Shown in pieces: positions 50,906-59,589 of a stretch of DNA of 64,000 bases. Positions within the stretch are counted from its first letter, which is position 1, and each line of letters begins with the position of its first letter. The position numbers and the translations under genes were made by a program. This DNA is from a virus: positions 1-64,000 of the IMG/VR virus record IMGVR_UViG_3300025121_000023; one strand, written 5' to 3'. The notes under the pieces were generated by a model. The model did no database searches. It was not told where the DNA came from and saw nothing but the letters and a program-made list of their open reading frames with translations.

Positions 50906-51014
50906 AATTTTTATTTGTTTTTAATTAATACTAATTTAATGTTTTTTATTTTATAATTTAATAGATATTAATCTATTAAGGAGAATCTTTATTTCTATAT
51001 TTTTTCGGCATATA

Positions 51015-51377
51015 TTAATGTTTAAATTTATTAAAATTGGCAATTCTTTGTATTTGTTCACCAGTAAAACCAGCTTTTACTAATGCTTTTCTAAATGGTT
51101 TCCATACATTTTGTATTTGTGGTTCACCATTAGAAAAACCAGTATAATCAAATGTTCCCCATCGTTGAACTACAGCTTTAGTTCTTCTGACTAATTTTTC
51201 ATTATCCTGAATTAATTTAGCCATTGATGTAGCACTTGATTCAAATGGTGATCCATTTCCAAAAGAAGTACTTTTTTGCCAAGCTAACCCTTCAGCTCTT
51301 TCAATATCTTTATTAGTTGGCACCAAAATATCAACATCTATATCACAAGCTTTAAGCTTTACTTTTGTTGTAGACAT
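51015..51377 (-). CDS. Hypothetical protein, 120 aa
   Basis: Not recognised. Begins MSTTKVKLKACDIDVDILVP; helical later half (KLIQDNEKLVRRTKAVV). Fewer rare codons and a more even amino acid mix than its neighbours. Confidence 0.6.
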   Translation of the reverse strand: MSTTKVKLKACDIDVDILVPTNKDIERAEGLAWQKSTSFGNGSPFESSATSMAKLIQDNEKLVRRTKAVVQRWGTFDYTGFSNGEPQIQNVWKPFRKALVKAGFTGEQIQRIANFNKFKH

Positions 51378-51381
51378 AATT

Positions 51382-51662
51382 TTAATATTTAAGTTGTTCT
51401 ATTTTCTTTTGAATATGTTTTATTTTTTTTGCTTTATTTCTATAAAAATCAGATACATATTGTTTATAAAACCTTTGTTCATCTGAATTATTTGATATAG
51501 CTAAATAAGATATATGATTAGGTATTTCCTCATCTTGTGTATTATAAAGTTGTTTTTTATAATACTTTATTGATTTACGTAATCTCCAATAACGTTTTGT
51601 AAATACTTTATTGATTTACGTAATCTCCAATAACGTTTTGTAAATATTCTAAATATTTTCAT
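51382..51662 (-). pseudogene. 79-aa gene broken by a 41-bp tandem duplication
   Basis: With one copy of the 41-bp unit removed, the frame reads MKIFRIFTKRYWRLRKSIKYYKKQ... to ...KKIEQLKY and a TAA at 51382 without interruption (79 aa). With both copies, it stops after about 32 codons. Basic protein of unknown function, apparently recently inactivated. Confidence 0.7.
51562..51643. repeat. 41-bp perfect tandem duplication
   Basis: Unit at 51562-51602 repeated at 51603-51643 (starts ATACTTTATTGATTTACGTA). It causes the frameshift in the 79-aa gene. Confidence 0.85.
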
Positions 51663-51665
51663 TTT

Positions 51666-52076
51666 TTATAAATTTCCAATTATCCATTCATCACCAATCA
51701 TTTCTAAACATGATTCTCTATCATCATTAAACCCATGCCAATTATTTGCCCATTCTTTTAATGATAGATATAATTTTTTTAAATAATCATATCTATCATC
51801 ATCATTTTTAAATTTTTTTTCTACTTCACTTCCCATATTATCAAAAGTAGGAATATAAAAATAATCTACTCTATTAATAATACTTCCAGATACATAGAAT
51901 TTACTTACAGCAATATTTAACCTTTCTTTCGATGTGTATTTTTCTTCATAATTACTATCAAAATCATATTCAAATCTTTTATCTTTTTCTATAAATTTAA
52001 TTTTAATTAAATTTACAACATCTCCGTTATTGATTATATTAAGTAATCTTATTTTTAATTTTAATTTTATTTTCAT
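51666..52076 (-). CDS. Hypothetical protein of the ERY-L family, 136 aa
   Basis: Contains FKNDDDRYDYLKKLYLSLKEW, then ANNWHGF and EMIGDEWIIG. Paralog of the proteins at 9191, 40129 and 40517. Function unknown. Confidence 0.65.
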   Translation of the reverse strand: MKIKLKLKIRLLNIINNGDVVNLIKIKFIEKDKRFEYDFDSNYEEKYTSKERLNIAVSKFYVSGSIINRVDYFYIPTFDNMGSEVEKKFKNDDDRYDYLKKLYLSLKEWANNWHGFNDDRESCLEMIGDEWIIGNL

Positions 52077-52121
52077 AATAGTTTGTAAATGTATAAATTA
52101 TTTTTTATATTTCCTAATTTA

Positions 52122-52403
52122 TCATTTTTTTTCTAAATATCCTAATTTCATTAGTTTTATAACACCATCATTAATTTCAGATTTTGTTAAAGTAAATCCA
52201 GAATATTCAAATTCGTTTTCGATTGCATCATATAAAATATCATCTAATTGAAAACGTTCAGCTATATTTCCATCAATCCATCCACATAATAATGATAATA
52301 ATTTAATGTGATTTTTTGTTCTTTTATTCCAATTATCTAAATCATCACTTAGTGGGAACAAATCATTATGTTCTTCATATTTATCTGTTAATCCAAAATA
52401 CAT
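52122..52403 (-). CDS. Hypothetical protein, 93 aa
   Basis: Not recognised. Ends LTKSEINDGVIKLMKLGYLEKK, which looks like the end of a winged helix, but the rest does not support an assignment. Host-type promoter upstream. Confidence 0.58.
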   Translation of the reverse strand: MYFGLTDKYEEHNDLFPLSDDLDNWNKRTKNHIKLLSLLCGWIDGNIAERFQLDDILYDAIENEFEYSGFTLTKSEINDGVIKLMKLGYLEKK

Positions 52404-52436
52404 ATAATAATTTTAATTTTATTTTAAAATCAGATA

Positions 52437-52468
52437 CAAAGATATAATTAATATTTTAAACCACCAAA
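52437..52468 (-). promoter_or_regulatory. Host-type promoter for the 93-aa gene
   Basis: Minus strand: ATTTG, 20 nt, TATCTTTG, 33 nt before the ATG. It lies in the divergent gap before the plus-strand endonuclease-like gene. Confidence 0.6.
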
Positions 52469-52511
52469 TCTTTTTACCTTTTTGACCATCAAATTTTTAT
52501 ATATAGATAAT

Positions 52512-53270
52512 ATGGTAGTTAGTGAAACAGTTGAAATAAATATTGAACGTAGAAATATAACTTTTTATAGAAAATTAGGCTATGAGTTAAAAGTTGGAAC
52601 AAAATTAGTAATTCCAGTTAATCAATTAATGATAGGCGCTAAAAATAAAATAAAAATATTTTGTGATATATGTAATATACATTTTTATGTAGTATATAAA
52701 GATTATTTAAATTCTAATAAAAACCATAATTTTGATGTGTGTAATAAATGTAAATTTGAAAAAATTAAAATAACTAATAATAAAAAATATGGGTGTGATT
52801 CACCATTACAAAATAATAAAATATTACAAAAATTTATTGAAACTAATAATAAAAAATATGGTGGAAATTCTTCTAGTAATAGCCAAAAAGTATTAGATAA
52901 ACAAAGAAAAACTAGAATTAAAAATAAAATAGAAATACCATCTGATATACCTATTGGAGAATTTAAAAAATATAGAAACAGAGTAGATACATTTACTAAT
53001 AAAAATAAAAAAGAATTATTTAATAGTTGGAATGGTTATGATTTTTATGATGGAGAATATATTAAAGATAATCTTAAATTACATTTTAATGGTAAAAATT
53101 ATCCTACAATAGAACATAAAACATCTGTATTTTATGGATTTATGAATAAAATATCTGAAGAAGAAATATCCAAATTAGAAAATCTGGCTATTACTAAAAA
53201 AAGTATAAATAGTTCAAGAGGAAATAAAAATTTTGATTTATTCAGAGAAAGTTTTAATAAAATTATTTAA
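52512..53270 (+). CDS. Putative homing-endonuclease-like protein, 252 aa
   Basis: A zinc site (CDICN at about 54, CNKC at about 77), two copies of a [KN]KYG-x-x-S-[SP] motif (KKYGCDSPLQNN and KKYGGNSSSNSQ) typical of modular homing endonucleases, and a C-terminal block with YDGEYIKDNLKL, YPTIEHKTSVFYGF and ITKKSINSSRGNK like an HNH-type catalytic domain. Start ATG 52512 is used; a TTG at 52482 also opens the frame. It is an isolated plus-strand gene whose 3' end overlaps the convergent ligase gene by 33 nt, as expected for an inserted selfish gene. Confidence 0.68.
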   Translation: MVVSETVEINIERRNITFYRKLGYELKVGTKLVIPVNQLMIGAKNKIKIFCDICNIHFYVVYKDYLNSNKNHNFDVCNKCKFEKIKITNNKKYGCDSPLQNNKILQKFIETNNKKYGGNSSSNSQKVLDKQRKTRIKNKIEIPSDIPIGEFKKYRNRVDTFTNKNKKELFNSWNGYDFYDGEYIKDNLKLHFNGKNYPTIEHKTSVFYGFMNKISEEEISKLENLAITKKSINSSRGNKNFDLFRESFNKII

Positions 53271-54464
53271 GTATTCTTGATATTCTAACTCATTTGGAGA
53301 TTTTGTAATTACCCGAATTAATTGTGGAATAATTTCTCCCTTCTTCGCTATTTCTACTGTACAACCAGGATATACTTTATTTTCTATAATCCAACCTAAA
53401 TTATGTAAACTTGCTCTTTTAACTATTGTGCCATCTAATTCAGTTGGATGAAATAAAGCTATAGGGGTAAGTTCACCATCTTTACCTAAATTCCATATAA
53501 TATCATTTATAACTGTTTCTACTTTATTAGGTACAAATTTAACTGCACAAGCCCAATGAGGATGATGATTATTTTCACCTAATTCTTTCCAATATTTAGG
53601 TGGAAAATTTAATACTATACCATCTAAAGCATATTCACAATTAGCTCTATATTCTTTAAATTTAGGATAAATTTCATTAAAAAAATGATTAAAATTGGTA
53701 GTTTCTAATGAAAATATATCACCAAATCCAATACTTTTAAGAGTATCTAATTGATTTTCTGGTCTAATAATTGTATCACCATCAAATATATCCATTCTAA
53801 AAGCAACAAAGCTCATATCATTAATAATTTCGGTAGGAACACCATCTGGTGTATTTAAAATTCCAGCTAACCAATTACGAGGATTATCAACTTTATTTGG
53901 GTTTGAATATTTTTCTTCCCATATAGCAGTAGGTATAATTACTTCACCTCTAATAACTACTTTTTTAAATACTTTGTATTTATCAGGTAATGTATTAGGA
54001 ACTAATAATTTGATTTTTTCTGTTCGGTCTAAACCGCCACCTTCTTCTTCATTACCACGTGTTAAGGCAATATATAAGCATCCATAGTGGTAATTAATTT
54101 CCATAGAGTTTCCATCAAGTTTAGGTGTGCAAGTTATTATAGGATTTACTACTTTATTAAAAAAGTTTTTAATATCAATAGGATATAATTCTTCATCAAC
54201 AGGTTGAGTAACCTGATATTTTTTTAATGATTGCATTGGAAAGGTATGATGAAAACGTAATTCACGTTCACCTATTTTTAATTCTTCTACTAAATTATAT
54301 TTTGCAAGAATTTCAAGAGATGGACAATCTATAATATTAGGTATTAAAGAACCCATTTCTCGAAGTTCGTTTTCTAATGTATCATAAACAGAATCAGATA
54401 CTTCTGTTTTACCATTGTAATACAGATATTTCCATTTTAATAGAATTTTTTCCTTTTCGTACAT
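53238..54464 (-). CDS. ligA: NAD-dependent DNA ligase, minimal form
   Basis: 408 aa against about 670 for bacterial LigA. Present: the NMN-binding Ia part (YYNG...VSDSVYD, 16-27), adenylation motif TPKLDGNS (Lys115), TRGNEEEGG, VIRGEV, and an OB-fold start (GELTPIALFHPTELDG, RASLHNL, GCTVEIAKKGEIIP). It ends there: the zinc finger, HhH and BRCT domains are absent. It seals nicks in DNA and consumes NAD+. A host-type promoter lies upstream. Confidence 0.9.
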   Translation of the reverse strand: MYEKEKILLKWKYLYYNGKTEVSDSVYDTLENELREMGSLIPNIIDCPSLEILAKYNLVEELKIGERELRFHHTFPMQSLKKYQVTQPVDEELYPIDIKNFFNKVVNPIITCTPKLDGNSMEINYHYGCLYIALTRGNEEEGGGLDRTEKIKLLVPNTLPDKYKVFKKVVIRGEVIIPTAIWEEKYSNPNKVDNPRNWLAGILNTPDGVPTEIINDMSFVAFRMDIFDGDTIIRPENQLDTLKSIGFGDIFSLETTNFNHFFNEIYPKFKEYRANCEYALDGIVLNFPPKYWKELGENNHHPHWACAVKFVPNKVETVINDIIWNLGKDGELTPIALFHPTELDGTIVKRASLHNLGWIIENKVYPGCTVEIAKKGEIIPQLIRVITKSPNELEYQEYLNNFIKTFSE

Positions 54465-54488
54465 TATTTAATTGATTAAAAATTATTT

Positions 54489-54536
54489 TACAAAGATATA
54501 ATAAATTTCTTAAACAACAAGATTATTGAAGTTTTA
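54489..54536. repeat. 48-bp promoter repeat, copy A
   Basis: 48 bp identical except for one base to 55215-55262. It contains the full host-type promoter and 15 bp more. The copy lies upstream of ligA. Confidence 0.8.
54491..54522 (-). promoter_or_regulatory. Host-type promoter for ligA
   Basis: Minus strand: TTG, about 19 nt, TATCTTTG, 27 nt before the ligA ATG. Confidence 0.6.
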
Positions 54537-55193
54537 TGAATTTTTTTTTAATAGCTGATTAGTTATAATATTTATGAATTTTTTTATACCAACTGGTTCA
54601 TATTGATAAATATCATTAAATATATCACTAGAATCATTAATATCTATAAGATAAAAAGTAGGACCACCACCTTCATCGGTAATTGCATCAAAATTAAATT
54701 TAACTGTTTTATCACCTAAATCGATTTCAGTTTTATATCCAATAGTCCATTTTATGCCATTACGATTCATAACATCTTTACCTTCTAACGTAATTGCATT
54801 ACCATTATGAGGAAGATAATTAATATCAAAACCAGCATCCAAAATAGATTTTGAAATAGAACCAACAAATCTATTATCGAGTTTTTTATTACAAAGATAA
54901 GATAATTTATCAGAAAATTTATTTGGGACAGAATTTTCATCAAAAGTTATTTGAATTTCTTCTGTAGTTGCACCTAAAGTTAAAGCTTTATTTCCAAAAT
55001 CAGAAAAAGAACCACTATATTTTTTCCATTTTTCATTATAATTAAGATTAAGACTATTAAGTTTTAATCCACTAACAAATCTAGCAATAGCTTTGTTTTT
55101 GTCTTTTATCATTTTTGCAACTAATTCACCATTTTCATTTTTTAATGATAAATTCAACATACGGTTCCAATCTTTATCTATTATTTTCACCAT
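54534..55193 (-). CDS. Hypothetical protein, 219 aa
   Basis: Not recognised. Beta-rich with TDEGGGPTFYLIDINDSSD in the C-terminal part. Promoter nearly identical to that of ligA, so the two genes should be expressed together. Confidence 0.62.
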   Translation of the reverse strand: MVKIIDKDWNRMLNLSLKNENGELVAKMIKDKNKAIARFVSGLKLNSLNLNYNEKWKKYSGSFSDFGNKALTLGATTEEIQITFDENSVPNKFSDKLSYLCNKKLDNRFVGSISKSILDAGFDINYLPHNGNAITLEGKDVMNRNGIKWTIGYKTEIDLGDKTVKFNFDAITDEGGGPTFYLIDINDSSDIFNDIYQYEPVGIKKFINIITNQLLKKNS

Positions 55194-55214
55194 AATATAA
55201 TATTTTAATTTGAG

Positions 55215-55262
55215 TACAAAGATATAATAAATTTCTTAAACAACAAAATTATTGAAGTTTTA
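55215..55262. repeat. 48-bp promoter repeat, copy B
   Basis: Duplicate of 54489-54536 with one mismatch; upstream of the 219-aa gene. Confidence 0.8.
55217..55248 (-). promoter_or_regulatory. Host-type promoter for the 219-aa gene
   Basis: Minus strand: TTTTG, 19 nt, TATCTTTG, 23 nt before the ATG at 55193. Confidence 0.65.
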
Positions 55263-55326
55263 AATTATTTTTAAATGTTGTATATCAAGAACAGGGACTA
55301 TACATAAAAGTATTATAAGTTAATAT

Positions 55327-56460
55327 TTAATTAATTCCGAAATATCCTTTTAAAGCTTTTTTACCTTCTTCTTCCATAATATTTATAATTCTTCTATTAT
55401 TTTCTAATATTATAATATTTAAATAATAAAGAATTTTAATAAATTTATCTAATTCACTTGTAGTTATTTTTGCACCACTTAATTCAGATAATTCTACAAT
55501 TGTATTTGTAGTAGGAATTCTATCACCTTTTTGTTTAACTTTACCATAAATTAATTCTAATAAGAAATTAAATTTATGCCATTTTCTAAATTCGGGAGTA
55601 CTAATAATAGTATCTTCATATTCTAATATGACTTTATAATCATAAAATTTATCAAAATAAATACCTAACATAATTATAATTTCTATTGCACTTGAAATTA
55701 AAATTAATGCCCAAATATTTGTTTTATTTTCTTCTACACTTGATTCTAATTTAGTAGTTTCAGTTTGAATAATTCTGTTAGCATCAGAATCTCTTCTATC
55801 TTCGTAACTTCTGATTAATGCATTGTTATTATCTATTTTAATATTATTAGCACTTATTAAATTGGTATATTTAGTTTTATAATTAGTTTTAGATGCTTGA
55901 TTTGAATAATCAGTATTTTGTTCATTTAATAATTTATTTTCATCCATTAAAGGTTTAATATATTGTTCAAAATAAAATGTATTTATTGAATCTACTTTCG
56001 TATTTATTTTATTTTCTGTTGTAGTTTTAAATACTTCTTGATTATCAACAAATCGTTTAGCACCATTTAAACTAAAATAAAAAGAACCTAATACAAGTAT
56101 TGATACACCTATTAAAAACCCTACCATAGAAGATTTAAATAAATCAAATCCTCGTTTAATAAATTCAAGACTAAACATCCCAAATACAAATCTTTTTAAT
56201 AATTCAAACATTGTTAAAAAAAATATTATTCCAAATGTTATAAAAATACTATTACTAATATCATTAAATGAACTAAAAAATATGGCTTGTAAAAAGAAAA
56301 AAGCAAGAAATACAGATACACCGTTACCAAACCAAGAAAACCAATATAAAAATTTATCTACCCATTTAAATCTTTCTGAATAACTCTTTACTAACGTTCT
56401 ACTTTTTAACTCGATATATTTATCGAAATTTATTTTTGATTTGTTTATATTGTCAAACAT
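55327..56460 (-). CDS. Polytopic membrane protein with coiled coil, 377 aa
   Basis: Four hydrophobic segments (about 36-58, 68-90, 108-130 and 244-265), a long polar helical loop between the third and fourth (EVFKTTTENKINTKVDSIN..., with coiled-coil character), and a C-terminal domain with GAKITTSELDKFIKILYYL, reminiscent of winged-helix regions. Function unknown. Confidence 0.65.
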   Translation of the reverse strand: MFDNINKSKINFDKYIELKSRTLVKSYSERFKWVDKFLYWFSWFGNGVSVFLAFFFLQAIFFSSFNDISNSIFITFGIIFFLTMFELLKRFVFGMFSLEFIKRGFDLFKSSMVGFLIGVSILVLGSFYFSLNGAKRFVDNQEVFKTTTENKINTKVDSINTFYFEQYIKPLMDENKLLNEQNTDYSNQASKTNYKTKYTNLISANNIKIDNNNALIRSYEDRRDSDANRIIQTETTKLESSVEENKTNIWALILISSAIEIIIMLGIYFDKFYDYKVILEYEDTIISTPEFRKWHKFNFLLELIYGKVKQKGDRIPTTNTIVELSELSGAKITTSELDKFIKILYYLNIIILENNRRIINIMEEEGKKALKGYFGIN

Positions 56461-56513
56461 ATGTATTTTTATTTTATTTTAATTATGTATTTTATATAGT
56501 TCTGTATTTTGAT

Positions 56514-57853
56514 GACAAATAATGACATCTGATACATTTTTTTCCTAATTCAACGACAAAACTATTGTTTCATCTCCAAAGGCGTTAATTTGGGTGAACT
56601 CGACCCTATTTATTTTATCATCTTTAATTGATTTCAATCTTATACCTTCATTTTTAATGTTTATTGCTGCGTTTAAATCCCTGTTTAGTACAGAATTGCA
56701 TTTTGAACAAGTCCATTCTCTATCTTTCATAGTTAATTTATCATTTTTAACTCCACAACAACTACATTTTTTTGATGATGGAAAAAATCTATCAATTTGT
56801 ATTACTTCTCTATCATACCATATAGCTTTGTATTCTAAAATTGTTTTAAATTTATTTAATGATAATTCTTGAATTGATTTAGCTAAATGATGATTTTTTA
56901 ACATTCCACTTACATTTAAGTCTTCAATAACTATAGTTTGGTTTTCTCTAAGTAATTGATTAACTACACTATGTAAATAGTTTTCTTTTATATTTGTTAT
57001 TTTTTCATGATATTTTGATAATTTTATCCTTATTTTTTGTTTATTTTTTGAACCTTTTTGTTTTCGTGAAAGCAACTGATTTAACCTTTTAAGTTTTTTT
57101 TCATTATTTCTAGTTGATTTTATATTTTTAAATACTTGGTTATCAGATGATACGATAAAATCTTTTATACCTAAATCAATACCTATAATATTATTTTTAG
57201 GTTTTTGTAATATTTTATTTGGCTTATCAATTAAAATGCTAAAATAATATTTATTTGATTTAGTTTTAGTTAATGTACCAGATTTAATTAAATATTTATT
57301 TTTATTTAAATAAATTTCATCTTGTCTTGAACATTTAAAATGAATATCTTTTAATGGTCTAATTATATTTATTCGATTTCCATTGATTTTACCGATGGCA
57401 TCAACAGGAAATCTACAAGATTGTTTGTTGTGTTTTGATTTAAATTTTGGAAATCCATTACCATTACTAAAAAATGATTTATAAGCAATATCTAAATTAA
57501 CTAAACTCTGTTGTAAAACCTTTGAATGGCTATCTTTTAACCAATTAAATTCTTCGATTGCTTTTAAATTAGTTAAATATTTTCCTGTTTCTACAAAAGA
57601 AACTGATTTTTTATGATTATTATATTGATCAATTTTATGAGCTAAACAATTGTTATAAACAAATCTGGATGATCCAATTAATTTATTCACATAAATTGTT
57701 TGTTCATTATTTAAATATAATCTTGTTTTTATTGCTTTTAACATTTTTAAATTATTGTTAGTTTTTTACTTACATTATATATTAAATAAAAAATATGATA
57801 TTTTTCCATTTTAAAAAAGTGATTATAATTGACAATATTTTACATTATTTGTC
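56514..57853 (-). mobile_element. Solitary TnpB element (IS200/IS605 type, IS1341-like)
   Basis: A tnpB gene with no tnpA nearby. An 11-bp inverted pair GACAAATAATG (56514-56524) and CATTATTTGTC (57843-57853) flanks it on both sides, about 30 nt beyond the 3' end and 100 nt beyond the 5' end. These may mark the element ends or be chance in AT-rich DNA. The guide (omega) RNA would be expected at the 3' end of tnpB, that is near 56514-56650. Confidence 0.5.
56545..57744 (-). CDS. tnpB: TnpB RNA-guided nuclease (IS605 OrfB)
   Basis: 399 aa, full length. RuvC-type catalytic residues: Asp in GIDLGIKD (about 188), Glu in VIEDLNVSG (about 271), Asp in NRDLNAAINI (about 355), plus the CSCCG...CSKC zinc ribbon. 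The N-terminal helix-turn region LKAIKTRLYLNNEQ is also typical. An active nuclease is therefore likely. In phages such genes act as selfish elements or in inter-phage competition. Confidence 0.92.
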   Translation of the reverse strand: MLKAIKTRLYLNNEQTIYVNKLIGSSRFVYNNCLAHKIDQYNNHKKSVSFVETGKYLTNLKAIEEFNWLKDSHSKVLQQSLVNLDIAYKSFFSNGNGFPKFKSKHNKQSCRFPVDAIGKINGNRINIIRPLKDIHFKCSRQDEIYLNKNKYLIKSGTLTKTKSNKYYFSILIDKPNKILQKPKNNIIGIDLGIKDFIVSSDNQVFKNIKSTRNNEKKLKRLNQLLSRKQKGSKNKQKIRIKLSKYHEKITNIKENYLHSVVNQLLRENQTIVIEDLNVSGMLKNHHLAKSIQELSLNKFKTILEYKAIWYDREVIQIDRFFPSSKKCSCCGVKNDKLTMKDREWTCSKCNSVLNRDLNAAINIKNEGIRLKSIKDDKINRVEFTQINAFGDETIVLSLN

Positions 57854-57964
57854 GTTAAAAAATATAAATATACTTAATACTTTTTACTTATATATTTATT
57901 ATAATAAATAGTTTATTTAAAAACAATTTTTTTATATATAATTAATATAAAACTAAATATATAG
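57754..57964. promoter_or_regulatory. Intergenic region between tnpB and the plus-strand late-type genes
   Basis: About 220 bp with no frame of note. It holds the putative TnpB element boundary and the leader for the plus-strand LRR gene. TATAAATA (57863-57870) resembles the T4 late promoter, but such strings are common by chance here, and no host-type promoter was found on the plus strand. Confidence 0.3.
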
Positions 57965-58483
57965 ATGAAAAAATTTAAGGAATTTATTAACGAAAATATA
58001 AAAAGTATACTAAAAGGTAAATCTGATGAAGATGTTATTGAACAATTAAAAAAATTAGATAATAATGAAAGAATTCAAAAAATAATTGAATTACAGTCAT
58101 ATTGGGAATTATTACCAAGAGATTTAAAAGGAGTTTGTATTTTTTTTGGAGATTTAATATTAAATGGTGATGAAGGTCATAATAAATTAGAATTTTTACC
58201 ACCCGATTTTATTGTTACTGGTGATTTAGATGTTAGTTATAATGAAATTAGATATTTACCAAAAAACTTGATAGTTAAGGGTGATTTGGATTGTACAGAT
58301 AATCAATTAACTGAAATACCAAAAGATTTAATTGTTGGTGGTATTTTATATATAGAATATAATTATATAAAGGAAATACCAGAAACTATAAATGCTAGTG
58401 CAATTATATGTAGTAGACAAGACTTAGTACCTAAAAAAAAGGTAAAAAAACCAAAAAATTTTACAGGAAAATTTATTAATTAA
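57965..58483 (+). CDS. LRR-like protein with capsid-targeting-like N-terminus, 172 aa
   Basis: N-terminus MKKFKEFINENIKSILKGKSDEDVIEQLKKL: the first dozen residues resemble the T4 capsid-targeting peptide MKTYQEFIAE, followed by a K-[SG]-x-E-D-[VI] segment shared with two other genes. After about residue 70 there are leucine-rich-like strands (DLDVSYNEIRYLPKNLIVKG, DLDCTDNQLTEIPKDLIVGG). Possibly an internal head protein ejected into the host. The link to T4 is by eye. Confidence 0.72.
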   Translation: MKKFKEFINENIKSILKGKSDEDVIEQLKKLDNNERIQKIIELQSYWELLPRDLKGVCIFFGDLILNGDEGHNKLEFLPPDFIVTGDLDVSYNEIRYLPKNLIVKGDLDCTDNQLTEIPKDLIVGGILYIEYNYIKEIPETINASAIICSRQDLVPKKKVKKPKNFTGKFIN

Positions 58484-58485
58484 TT

Positions 58486-59082
58486 ATGAAAAATTACAAA
58501 CAATTCAACGAAAACAAATTGCCTAAAATAAAAAAAGGTATTAAAGAAATATTAAAACCATTTAAAGAAAATGAAATTGATATATTTGATACATTTAATT
58601 TAGATAAACAAAATTTTAATATAAAAGATTATATAGAAAATCTGTATAATAATGCCGATTTTAATCATAAAATAGAAAAAAAAGGTTTAAAAAAAGGAAA
58701 ACTTCAAGATACTAAATATAATGAAGTATTACTATATGATAGATATGTTCTTAGATTTTTCTTTATTTATAAAAAAGATGCAATCGAAATTGAAGAACCT
58801 AAATTTATTTTAGTTCAATATTATGATAAGAAAAAAAATATATTAAGTTCAATTAAATTATATAAAAATAAAAACAATACCCAAGATTTCTATGAAGATT
58901 TAACTGATGCTACTATCGAAATTGAAAAAGGTGATGATAATTTTATTTATAAAACATCTAATTCTGGAAATAATTGGGAATTAAAAAATCCAAAAGATGT
59001 CCAAGGTGATTTTAAAGACTCATTAGATAAAACAGAAATTAAAAAAATATTAAAAGACAAAAATACAAAAGTGAGTAAATGA
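58486..59082 (+). CDS. Plus-strand protein with MKNYKQFNE N-terminus, 198 aa
   Basis: Begins MKNYKQFNENKLPKIKK, a related but shorter N-terminal peptide. The remainder is Lys-rich with no recognised domain. It starts 2 nt after the LRR gene stop, so it is in the same transcript. Confidence 0.65.
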   Translation: MKNYKQFNENKLPKIKKGIKEILKPFKENEIDIFDTFNLDKQNFNIKDYIENLYNNADFNHKIEKKGLKKGKLQDTKYNEVLLYDRYVLRFFFIYKKDAIEIEEPKFILVQYYDKKKNILSSIKLYKNKNNTQDFYEDLTDATIEIEKGDDNFIYKTSNSGNNWELKNPKDVQGDFKDSLDKTEIKKILKDKNTKVSK

Positions 59083-59137
59083 AAAAAAAATTTAAATTCA
59101 TTTTAATATAAATTAAAAAACAAAAAAAGATAAATAG

Positions 59138-59581
59138 ATGGAATCCAAAAATAATTATAAATATATTGTTATAAATATACCTACAGTAAATTTTGAAAAT
59201 CGTTTATATACAACAAATAAATTAGTTAAAATAATTCGAATGTTATATAAAAACAATATTCTAATATGGAATTTTAATGAAAATACTAATGTTGATAATT
59301 GGGTAAGACTTTCTTTAATTGATTTGGATGAAGATAGATATATTATAGATGAAATGAATATAAAAAATACAGATGATATAGCATTTTTTGAAAAATATCC
59401 CGTTTATATATATATTAACTTATATATAAATGATTTGTGGTATGATTATGATTATGACTATCAAAGGGAGGATGATCCACACGTTTATTCAAATGTAGAT
59501 ATAAGAGATTTTAAAAGTATAATAGAAACTGGTAAAATACCAATTAAACCCGATTATTCACCAAGGAAATATAGGGTTTAA
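59138..59581 (+). CDS. Plus-strand protein with PDYSPRK tail, 147 aa
   Basis: Not recognised by function. The end FKSIIETGKIPIKPDYSPRKYRV matches the tail motif PDY-[TR]-PRR of the tandem array and of the 371-aa gene. Tyr/Asp-rich middle. No capsid-like N-terminus. Confidence 0.62.
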   Translation: MESKNNYKYIVINIPTVNFENRLYTTNKLVKIIRMLYKNNILIWNFNENTNVDNWVRLSLIDLDEDRYIIDEMNIKNTDDIAFFEKYPVYIYINLYINDLWYDYDYDYQREDDPHVYSNVDIRDFKSIIETGKIPIKPDYSPRKYRV

Positions 59582-59589
59582 TTGTTAGT

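Noticed and set aside
57863-57870. T4-type late promoter TATAAATA
   Set aside because: The string is expected by chance in such AT-rich DNA and is not consistently placed before the other plus-strand genes.
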